Shown: positions 7,576 to 14,256 of the stretch, in pieces
Layout of the letters: each line of letters starts with the position of its first letter
Position numbering within the stretch: position 1 is the stretch's first letter
NCBI RefSeq assembly: GCF_002006345.1
Contig: NZ_LZZM01000175.1
Span: forward strand, 1-56,663
DNA from: Clostridium puniceum
GTDB taxonomy: Bacteria > Bacillota > Clostridia > Clostridiales > Clostridiaceae
DNA length: 56,663 nucleotides
Direction: 5' to 3'
Notes under the pieces: generated by a model
Told to the model about the DNA's origin: nothing
Databases searched by the model: none
The model's input: only the letters and a program-made list of their open reading frames with translations
Translations under genes and position numbers: made by a program

Positions 7576-8217
7576 TTAATCCATTATAGCATTAAAAAAC
7601 TCTACATCACGCAAACTAGCAATAACTTTTTTAGCCTGATTATATTTCTGGGAAGTTGAAAGCTTATGAGGCCAAGCATAAACATTACTAATTCCTGCTG
7701 AAACAGCAGCTCTTATACCTATATCAGAATCTTCTAATACTATAACTTCATCTGCATTTAAATTAAGCATATTAAGCATTGTAAGATATGGCAAAGGGTG
7801 TGGCTTAGATTTTTCTACACTTTCTAAAGCAACAATAGGTACCTTTTTTTTATCACTTATCCTTAACAAGTTAACATTTGCCTGGCAGATCTTCATCTCT
7901 GCTGTAGACACACAGCCAAATTTTATACCTTTTTTTATTAGTGACATCCATAATTTTTGCATATCTTTCCTAATCAACTTTGGACTTAATTTCTCAATAT
8001 AGTATTTTATCGTAAAATCTTTTATTTCTTGATGTTTATTATCTTCTATTCCAAACTTTTTAATAGTTTCATCAAGAGTTAATCCTATTAATTTATCTTC
8101 TTTAACCTCTATATCATCCTCTGCTTCTCTTTTTATTGATTCAATTAAAGCTTCCATATGCAAGGGTTCACTATCAACAATTATTCCATCTATATCAAAT
8201 ATTACACCTTTTATCAT
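7576..8217 (-). CDS. HAD phosphatase, beta-phosphoglucomutase-like
   Basis: 213 residues. Motif I DIDGIIVDSEP (nucleophile D8, acid/base D10), motif II around GCVSTAE, Lys in KSKPHPLPY and motif IV VLEDSDIGIRAA place it in HAD subfamily I with an alpha-helical cap, like beta-phosphoglucomutase and sugar-phosphate phosphatases. Start ATG at 8217, 15 bp after the dehydrogenase gene, with only a weak ribosome site, consistent with coupled translation. In this operon it would dephosphorylate an amino-polyol phosphate made by the aminotransferase; that is inference from gene order. Confidence 0.9.
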   Translation of the reverse strand: MIKGVIFDIDGIIVDSEPLHMEALIESIKREAEDDIEVKEDKLIGLTLDETIKKFGIEDNKHQEIKDFTIKYYIEKLSPKLIRKDMQKLWMSLIKKGIKFGCVSTAEMKICQANVNLLRISDKKKVPIVALESVEKSKPHPLPYLTMLNMLNLNADEVIVLEDSDIGIRAAVSAGISNVYAWPHKLSTSQKYNQAKKVIASLRDVEFFNAIMD

Positions 8218-8232
8218 GTTAATTTTTCTCTA

Positions 8233-9282
8233 TTAGCACTCTATTATAACTTTTGCATTCTTTTCTTTAGCTGAAACCATCGATTTTGAATCAATATCAC
8301 AACCTAAAATTGAAAATGCTTCTTTATAATTTTCTAGTGGAATTACATGACTTACTAACTTTTCAGCTGGAATGATATTCTTTGTAATAAGATGGAAAGC
8401 TTCTAAAAATGAACCATGTAAAGAATCAATTGAGCCAATTATTGATAAACTTTTATCAGCCAATTCTCTAACATTTATATTTGCATACTTATCTTTTAAA
8501 CCAATACTCATATAAATTCCGTCACAAGACATTTCAGAATATAATTTTTCTAATAATCCAGATGTAGTATCTACCACAATATCTAATGGAGCCTTTGCAT
8601 CATTAAAATAATTTATTCTTGCTTCTTCAAGTGAACTATATACCTTTACTCCTTCCGGAACGCAATCGCTTGCATACTCAAGCCTGTTTTTTGATGTTTC
8701 GATAACTACTGGAGCTAGACCTTTTAAATGTAAAGCCCATGTATATAAAATCCCCATTGTTCCAGCACCGAAAACATAGGTATTTAAATTCATAGATGAA
8801 GGTTGAATCTTACGTGCTCCTGTAATTACACAACTTAATGGTTCTGTTAATGTTACAGCTTTCATAGATACATTATCTGGAATTTTATATACAAAATCTG
8901 ATGTAGTGCGATAGAAATCTGCATAAGTACCATCATAACTTACACCACTTTCTGTACCAAACTTATTCTCACAATGATTTATTCTCAAAGTCTGACACAT
9001 ACGGCATTTACCACAATAATAAGTTGGATTTATTACTACTTTATCACCTACTTTTACATTTTTTACAGCTGATCCTACTTCTGCTATAATACCAGTTGAT
9101 TCATGTCCTAGTGTAACACCTTTTACAGCAACGGGATAAGTTCCAGCAATGATACCTACATCAGTACCACATATTCCGCAATATTTAATATTAACTATAA
9201 CATCATTTGGATTAATAACATGGAGATCCTCTATTTCTTCAAGGGAAACATCCCATGTACCATTATATTTTAAAGCACGCAT
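8233..9282 (-). CDS. Zinc-dependent polyol/alcohol dehydrogenase
   Basis: 349 residues, medium-chain dehydrogenase. Catalytic zinc ligands C38 (CGICGTD) and H60-E61 (GHES), and a structural zinc site with C90, C93, C96 and C104, are all present. A Rossmann loop VFGAGTMG lies near residue 170. The family includes sorbitol, galactitol-phosphate and threonine dehydrogenases. Strong site AAGGAGAG before the ATG; the first 13 bp overlap the end of the aminotransferase gene, so the two are coupled. It would oxidise a hydroxyl of the aminated polyol; the true substrate is unknown. Confidence 0.92.
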   Translation of the reverse strand: MRALKYNGTWDVSLEEIEDLHVINPNDVIVNIKYCGICGTDVGIIAGTYPVAVKGVTLGHESTGIIAEVGSAVKNVKVGDKVVINPTYYCGKCRMCQTLRINHCENKFGTESGVSYDGTYADFYRTTSDFVYKIPDNVSMKAVTLTEPLSCVITGARKIQPSSMNLNTYVFGAGTMGILYTWALHLKGLAPVVIETSKNRLEYASDCVPEGVKVYSSLEEARINYFNDAKAPLDIVVDTTSGLLEKLYSEMSCDGIYMSIGLKDKYANINVRELADKSLSIIGSIDSLHGSFLEAFHLITKNIIPAEKLVSHVIPLENYKEAFSILGCDIDSKSMVSAKEKNAKVIIEC

Positions 9283-10547
9283 TTTTCTCTCTCCTTACTA
9301 AATTGTATTAATGAAGACTCAAGTCTTTCTAAAATTTCATATATCTCACATTCATTTACTATTAGTGGCGGTCTAACCTTTATTGATAAGCCAAAGCTAT
9401 AACGGCTGGCTCTAACAATCAATCCTTGTTGTTTTGCAACTTCCATGAATAAATCTACACTTTTTCTATTTGCAAAATCAAATGCAAACATTAATCCCTT
9501 GCCTTTAACATTAAAAATAAATGGATATTTCTTTGCAAGATTTTCAAGTCCCTCTTTTAATAATTTTGATTGCTTATTAACATTATCTAAAATATTATGA
9601 TTTCTTATATATTTAATTGTTGCTTCCATTGCGACAAGTGCTAATGGATTTGCTCCTGATGTTGTTGAATGTTCCCATGATTCTAAAATATTAAGTTCCT
9701 TTCTCATTAAAACGCCAGCAACAGGTATGCCAATTCCGCCGGCACCTTTTGCAAATGTTATAATGTCAGGTCTTAAATCTTTTGCAAAACCATTTGTAGC
9801 AAAAAACGTTCCAGTTCTCCCAAAGCCAGTTTGAACTTCATCTGCTATAATCAAAATGCCATGTTTATCACAAATTTCTCTTATTTTCTTAAAGTATTTA
9901 GGATCTGGAACTATATTGCCTCCATTACCTAGGATTGGTTCTATAATAAATGCAGCTACCTGACCATTTGAGGCATACTCAATAAAATCTTCCACTCTTC
10001 TTGCACATAAAAAACCACAATTTTCTTTTGATTGTGAATAAAAACAATTAAAGCAATCAGGAGCTGGTATTTTTAAAGTATTTGGTTGAGATAATGAAAA
10101 ATTTTTTCTACGAAAAGCATTTCCTGAAACTGCTGTGGTTAAAACACTTTGTCCATGATGCGAAAGAAATAAAGATATAATATCTGATTTTCCTGTTGCC
10201 TTCTGTGCAATTCTAATAGCGCATTCATTGGCCGTAGAACCAACTATATCTCTAAACCAAAAATCATTAATTTGTTCTGGCAAAAACTCTCTTAATGATT
10301 CGAAAATCTCTCTTGATTTTTCTTTAGTAAAGGCTGATGAAAGATGACTGCATCTTTTCAACTGCCTACCTACAGCTTCAACAACTTCTTCTGCTGAATA
10401 GCCGAGTGCTAAATTAAAAGTTCCTGATGCGCAATCGATGTACTTTTCTCCATCAATATAAAGATGGATGCCTTGTCCAAAATATTTTCCTAAAGCATCC
10501 TTTTCTTCTTTGTCAACCTCTTTGGGATCTAATTTTGAGTTACCCAT
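9270..10547 (-). CDS. Class III PLP aminotransferase (GabT-like)
   Basis: 425 residues, full length for the fold. PLP lysine K267 in TFAKGAGGIG, the pyridine-binding Asp in IIADEVQTGFGRTG, the phosphate-binding region and the C-terminal Arg in KVRPPLIV are present. A cysteine cluster (PDCFNCFYSQ, then CGFLCARR) at about 160-180 is seen in some relatives. Start ATG at 10547 with AAGGGAG. First gene of the unit, behind the 10681-10709 promoter. It would move an amino group onto a keto sugar or aldehyde. With the two following genes it resembles the GabT1 step of azasugar pathways, but catabolic roles remain possible. Confidence 0.92.
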   Translation of the reverse strand: MGNSKLDPKEVDKEEKDALGKYFGQGIHLYIDGEKYIDCASGTFNLALGYSAEEVVEAVGRQLKRCSHLSSAFTKEKSREIFESLREFLPEQINDFWFRDIVGSTANECAIRIAQKATGKSDIISLFLSHHGQSVLTTAVSGNAFRRKNFSLSQPNTLKIPAPDCFNCFYSQSKENCGFLCARRVEDFIEYASNGQVAAFIIEPILGNGGNIVPDPKYFKKIREICDKHGILIIADEVQTGFGRTGTFFATNGFAKDLRPDIITFAKGAGGIGIPVAGVLMRKELNILESWEHSTTSGANPLALVAMEATIKYIRNHNILDNVNKQSKLLKEGLENLAKKYPFIFNVKGKGLMFAFDFANRKSVDLFMEVAKQQGLIVRASRYSFGLSIKVRPPLIVNECEIYEILERLESSLIQFSKEREKCVL

Positions 10548-10651
10548 TATTCTTTTTTATCTCCCTTCAAATTAAATTCTTTAATCTGTATTTCATTTTT
10601 TCTACATATTACATCACCTTTTCTTTTCATTTTTGTTCTTTTTTGTCAGTT

Positions 10652-10666
10652 ATTGGTATGACCAAT
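10652..10666. promoter_or_regulatory. Palindromic operator, GntR (FadR-type) consensus
   Basis: ATTGGT-ATG-ACCAAT, a perfect six-base dyad around three bases. It fits the TGGTNNNACCA pattern bound by FadR-subfamily GntR repressors. It starts about 8 bp downstream of the predicted transcription start, a roadblock position. No GntR gene is in the window. Confidence 0.6.
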
Positions 10667-10680
10667 CTCCCAGCAAGATA

Positions 10681-10709
10681 ATTCTACAACTTAATTGAAT
10701 ATATGTCAA
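10681..10709 (-). promoter_or_regulatory. Sigma-A promoter of the aminotransferase operon
   Basis: On the minus strand a perfect -35 TTGACA (10704-10709), 17-bp spacer, and -10 TAGAAT (10681-10686). The leader to the first ATG is about 127 nt and contains the GntR-like dyad. One promoter could serve all five genes down to 5094. Confidence 0.75.
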
Positions 10710-10774
10710 CACTTTCCATGTAATTTTTTGGTTTTTTGCACCAATAATATTTTTAGAGCCCAAAAGAACACTTT

Positions 10775-10891
10775 TTAAATTAATTCATAAATATCCGTTG
10801 TTCTATATGAAGGTCCAATTATTTTAACAATATGAGAATGATGCAATAATCCATCTAATATTACATTAACCAAAGTTATATCAGCGTTAAT
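10775..10891 (-). pseudogene. IstB-like (IS21 helper ATPase) C-terminal stub
   Basis: A short frame without start, reading NADITLVNVILDGLLHHSHI then VKIIGPSYRTTDIYELI and a stop. LLDxLLHHSH followed by a GxSYR motif is the usual C-terminus of IstB-type AAA+ transposition proteins. Everything upstream is replaced by another decayed frame, so this is insertion-sequence debris. Confidence 0.55.
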
Positions 10892-10901
10892 TCACTTTTA
10901 T

Positions 10902-11281
10902 TTAATAAACATCGCTCCTCTCCGGTGTACTTTTTAAGTTTATTATGTATCTCTTATCTCCTCTTATTGTATCTTTGTACAATGCAAATCGTATCTCCTC
11001 ACTCTTTTTCTCTTTCACTTCAATTCTCTCTATGCAACTATAGTAATTATCATCTTCTATGCTTACTTTATTATAGATTTTGCAATAGCTTGTTTCTTTT
11101 ATTATTTTAATTTCAGTTTGCTTTGCTATTTTTATTACAACTCCTTTTCTATTAGAATTTCCTAAAGATCCTTAGTTGAAAATACTACAATGGAATAGTC
11201 ATTAGATAATATAAAAAGTGATGAATAGTAATCAATTGAGTATTTTTCTTCTAGTTGTTCTTTTTGATTGAATTTTATCAT
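10902..11281 (-). pseudogene. Frameshifted hypothetical gene
   Basis: ATG at 11281 with GAGGA upstream gives MIKFNQKEQLEEKYSIDYYS and 39 codons to a TAG at 11162. One frame over, the text continues as LLGNSNRKGVVIKIAKQTEI, CKIYNKVSIEDDNYYSCIER, SEEIRFALYKDTIRGDKRYI to a stop at 10902. The whole is one protein of about 125 residues broken by a one-base change. The family seems to be a clostridial hypothetical of unknown role; its natural C-terminus appears replaced next to the IstB stub. Confidence 0.5.
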
Positions 11282-11302
11282 ATTTTTATTCCTCATAAAT
11301 AA

Positions 11303-11345
11303 AAAATGAATACTCAAAGCTATTATTGCTCTGAGTATTCATTTT
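11303..11345. terminator. Hairpin terminator
   Basis: An 18-bp stem with one mismatch (AAAATGAATACTCA... with ...TGAGTATTCATTTT) around TATTATT. It lies downstream of the DUF4865 gene on the minus strand and upstream of the frameshifted hypothetical gene. Confidence 0.65.
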
Positions 11346-11471
11346 AGTTTTCTTCATTCTTATAATATAGTTTACCATTGATATATTTTCTTGAACAAAA
11401 GAAGAAGGATAAACTTCTCATTCTAAACTTAGTTATCCTCCATTATTCAAATACTTTCAAAAGTCATTTAT

Positions 11472-12020
11472 TTATATTTTTCCTTGTGATATGTGAAGTA
11501 TATCATAAATTCTTCCTTCTACTGACTTTATCTTACTTAAGTCATCTATAAAGTAAAATACATGATATTTCCACTTGTCAGGATTGTAAATAACTATAAA
11601 TTCAGTTTCTTTAACACTTGGAATATCGTTCTCTATTTTATCTTTAAAATTATTAAGGCTTTCTTGTGGCTGTATTTCTCTTTCTATCTCGAATACATAT
11701 TTACTATCTTTAATTTTGTATGCTGTCGTATCAATTAATGGAATTCCTACATTTACTTTCTGCCATCCAAAAGAAGTTATTATATTGTCATAAAAACCAT
11801 TAAACAAGAACTTATTTAATCCATTACTATCCTTCCAAACATATAAGGGACAATAGCTGTTTTGCAAATTCTTATTTTTTCCTTTTTCTGTTGTTAGATA
11901 CAATTTAAACTTTAAATCTTCAAATCCATCTGTTTTATATCCATTGTTTTTCACTCTATCCTTTATTATGCTCATATCATAATCACTAGGTAGCATAATC
12001 TTATATTGCGTTGATATCAT
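11472..12020 (-). CDS. DUF4865 family protein
   Basis: 182 residues. The opening MISTQYKIMLPSDYDMSII, then LKFKLYLTTEKG, YCPLYVWKDSNGLNKFLFNGFYDNI and the SFGW block are diagnostic of DUF4865, small soluble proteins of unknown function often found beside LysR regulators. The ATG at 12020 has GGAGG a few bases upstream. It is divergent from the LysR gene at 12215, which probably controls it through the dyad at 12161-12175. No catalytic motif is apparent. Confidence 0.85.
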   Translation of the reverse strand: MISTQYKIMLPSDYDMSIIKDRVKNNGYKTDGFEDLKFKLYLTTEKGKNKNLQNSYCPLYVWKDSNGLNKFLFNGFYDNIITSFGWQKVNVGIPLIDTTAYKIKDSKYVFEIEREIQPQESLNNFKDKIENDIPSVKETEFIVIYNPDKWKYHVFYFIDDLSKIKSVEGRIYDILHISQGKI

Positions 12021-12160
12021 TTGTTTTTATCCTCCCTTTTACTTTCTATTTTATTTTTAATTCATAAATAAAATTATTACTTAATTCATTTATTACTTTT
12101 TACACTTACAGTTTAACTCCCCATGTAAAAATTGTATAATACTTATAAATAATCTTTAAT

Positions 12161-12175
12161 ATCACTAATAGTGAT
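12161..12175. promoter_or_regulatory. Dyad in the DUF4865-LysR divergent region
   Basis: ATCACT-AAT-AGTGAT, perfect six-base arms around three bases, placed 40 bp before the LysR start. Its place between divergent genes makes it the likely LysR binding site. It is not a textbook T-N11-A box. Confidence 0.5.
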
Positions 12176-12214
12176 GACAAATATAAATTGATTTTATTGA
12201 AAGGTTTTTATACT

Positions 12215-13072
12215 ATGGAAATTAATGATTTGAGGATATTTCAGACAGTTGCTTATGAAAAATCTATATCAAAAGCTGCTTTAAAACTTGGTTATGCACA
12301 ATCAAATATAACTATGAGAATTAAATTACTTGAAAATAAATTAAACACAACTTTATTCATAAGAAACAATACTGGTACTATAATTACATCCAATGGAGAA
12401 AAATTGCTTAAATATGCAGATAAAATTCTTGAATTAGTCGATGAAGTTAATGATGAGTTTCTTCCATCTAAAATTGCTTCTAATATTAAAATAGGTGCCC
12501 CTCAAACTATTTCTGCATCTATTTTACCTAAATTATTTTCTTTATTCTATGAGAAAAATCCAGAGGTATCTTTAATATTAAAAACAGAAAACCGAAAGTT
12601 TCTCTTAGATATGATCCTAAAAAATGAATTAGATGGAGCTTTTATATCTGGAGAAATTGCATCTTCTAAAATAAAGAAAGTTATTAATTTCAAAGAAAAG
12701 CTTGTATTAGTATCTTCTATAAGCATTAATCATATTAATAATTTACCTGCTCCAATAATAGTAAGTTCAGATGCTAATTGTCCTTATCGCAAGCTCCTAC
12801 AAAAATGGTTAGTTTATAATAACTCTAAGCCTGCTACTATCTTTGAATTTGATTCATTAGAATCTATTCTTAGAGGAATAACTGAAGGTCTTGGTATATC
12901 ACTTTTACCCAAAAGTATTTTACCTAAAAATAACAATTTCTTTATTTATGATTTAAAAGATGAATTTGCTGAATTAGAAATTAAATTTGTAGTCAATAAG
13001 AATTTACAAGTAAACCCTTTACTTAAAAGCTTTATTAATATAGCAAATAGCTATGTCTTCAATTCTCATTGA
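12215..13072 (+). CDS. LysR-family transcriptional regulator
   Basis: 285 residues from MEINDLRIFQTVAYEKSISK. The N-terminal helix-turn-helix (KAALKLGYAQSNITMRIKLLENKLNTTLF) is standard LysR, and residues 90-285 form the periplasmic-binding-like sensor domain (IKIGAPQTISASILP, GLGISLLPKSILP). I chose the ATG at 12215, which has GAAAGG upstream, over the in-frame TTG at 12188. It is divergent from the DUF4865 gene, the classic arrangement of a LysR protein with its target. Ligand unknown. Confidence 0.93.
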   Translation: MEINDLRIFQTVAYEKSISKAALKLGYAQSNITMRIKLLENKLNTTLFIRNNTGTIITSNGEKLLKYADKILELVDEVNDEFLPSKIASNIKIGAPQTISASILPKLFSLFYEKNPEVSLILKTENRKFLLDMILKNELDGAFISGEIASSKIKKVINFKEKLVLVSSISINHINNLPAPIIVSSDANCPYRKLLQKWLVYNNSKPATIFEFDSLESILRGITEGLGISLLPKSILPKNNNFFIYDLKDEFAELEIKFVVNKNLQVNPLLKSFINIANSYVFNSH

Positions 13073-13159
13073 TTAATTCTTTAGCATTATATCCACTAGT
13101 TTGTAAATAATCATTTCATTTTCATATACAAATCTTTATGTCAACACTCTTCTTCTAGG

Positions 13160-13435
13160 CCCAAAATAAGAATGAGAACCTTCTCTATTTCAATCTAGAC
13201 TTGGTTCTCCTCAATTACTTAGATACATTATTAAGTTATCGTTTCTATTAAGCTCTATTGATTCAATCACCCTAGTTTTGCTTATAGTTATTTGTGAGAT
13301 TAACATATGCAGTAGTCTCTTTTGTTGTTCTCTCTAAGATAATTCTGACAGCATCTTATTGAAGCTTGACAATATAACCTCTACAAATTCATACAAAATC
13401 TCCTGTACACTGTAATCTAGAATGTTGCTCTTTGA
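13160..13435 (-). pseudogene. Large serine recombinase, C-terminal remnant (copy 1)
   Basis: On the minus strand: SVQEILYEFVEVILSSFNKM, LSELS-stop-REQQKRLLHMLI, SQITISKTRVIESIEL, NNLIMYLSN-like text with further stops. The QQKRLL...ITISK...IESIEL pattern is the C-terminal end of large serine recombinases of integrative elements. At least two in-frame stops and no catalytic domain: dead. A related copy lies at 16195-16375 in the same orientation. Confidence 0.55.
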
Positions 13436-13501
13436 CTATTTACTTCTCGTTTGAGCTTTTATTTCTTACCTTTATTTCCTATGGTAAGCCTTAAGTTATT
13501 A

Positions 13502-13510
13502 TGATATAAT
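13502..13510 (+). promoter_or_regulatory. Extended -10 promoter of the toxin gene
   Basis: TGATATAAT, an extended -10 without a good -35 box, 76 bp before the toxin start codon. Transcription would begin near 13517, leaving a 5' leader of about 70 nt that contains GGGCTACT, complementary to the mRNA 3' end. Confidence 0.55.
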
Positions 13511-13585
13511 TTCCGTGTATAATTTAATAGTTTTTTGTGGGCTACTGGTATCACTTACCTCTTTGTACGAGAGAAGGTGATGCAT

Positions 13586-13687
13586 ATGAGTAATGACATT
13601 TTAATGTTGCTATTTCAAGGTGGATTATTCTTAATATCACTATTAACATTAATAGTGATTCTTATAGAAAAAATCTCAAAAAAATAG
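13586..13687 (+). CDS. Putative holin-like type I toxin
   Basis: 33 residues, MSNDILMLLFQGGLFLISLL then TLIVILIEKISKK: a single hydrophobic helix with a lysine tail, the form of the holin-like toxins of Gram-positive type I toxin-antitoxin systems. GAGAAGG is eight bases before the ATG at 13586 (an in-frame ATG at 13580 is too close). A minus-strand RNA with its own promoter (13840-13848) and terminator overlaps the mRNA 3' end. The 8 bases 13539-13546 are perfectly complementary to 13686-13693, which would close the full-length mRNA and hide the ribosome site, as known for other type I toxins. Toxicity is inference. Confidence 0.7.
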   Translation: MSNDILMLLFQGGLFLISLLTLIVILIEKISKK

Positions 13688-13833
13688 TAGCCCCTACTCG
13701 CAATTGGATGGCTACCATTTTTACTAATTAAAAATTTTAGTGATATCAGTTGCCTAAGCAACTAGAATTATATACTATAGGGTTTAAAACATATTCCAGT
13801 ATGTTTTACCCTATTTTTATTTTTCTACTATAT
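13678..13833 (-). ncRNA. Candidate antitoxin antisense RNA
   Basis: A minus-strand extended -10 (TGATATAAT; TATAAT at 13840-13845) would start a transcript near 13833. It runs through a 14-bp hairpin (13778-13813) and a GTAGCC/GGCTAC stem, and ends in a run of seven T (13684-13678). The RNA would be fully complementary to the last bases and 3' UTR of the toxin mRNA. Convergent, 3'-overlapping antisense RNA is the arrangement of known holin-like toxin modules. Confidence 0.6.
13687..13722. terminator. Bidirectional terminator of toxin and antitoxin
   Basis: GTAGCC (13687-13692) pairs with GGCTAC (13710-13715). On the plus strand CATTTTT follows; on the minus strand TATTTTTTT follows. The first arm can alternatively pair with the toxin leader at 13540-13545. 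Confidence 0.65.
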
Positions 13834-14256
13834 ACTTATATTATATCAATTTTTTAATAAAAATAAACAATTATTTTTATTGAATTCATGTCGCATATTT
13901 TCTTTTACTTAAGTTTACTTATTATTCTTTATTTGTGATACGATTCTCTATATCAGTGGCAAATAATAACATTTTTTTCTAACTTATATAACAAATTCTT
14001 TTCTTTAAAATAAGAAGTACCTCTTAGATACTCCTTATCATTTATTTTTTAACTGCTCCATCATAATCTACTATTCTTGAATGTAATTTATTTATTACAT
14101 AGCATATTTTGACTCTGTATCACTTACTCAAATACACTGCCTTCTTATATAAAGTTTCTCCATTAGCAACAAAAAATATGACTCTTAAATATTATGCTTT
14201 CAACAGCTTCTAGCTCTTGTTGATACAGTTTTGTTTATTCCTTAATAATATCATCT
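13834..14256. other. Intergenic stretch with decayed coding text
   Basis: Apart from the antitoxin promoter at the left edge, minus-strand frames show short coherent pieces (KLYQQELEAVESIIFKS at about 14160-14215; then NGETLYKKAVYLSK; and INKLHSRIVDYDGAVKK near 14050-14110) broken by stops. They look like remains of one or more genes I cannot name. No functional site seen. Confidence 0.3.

Noticed and set aside
10925..11110. 61-codon plus-strand frame
   Set aside because: Antisense shadow of the frameshifted minus-strand gene; low-complexity Leu/Ser/Phe text.
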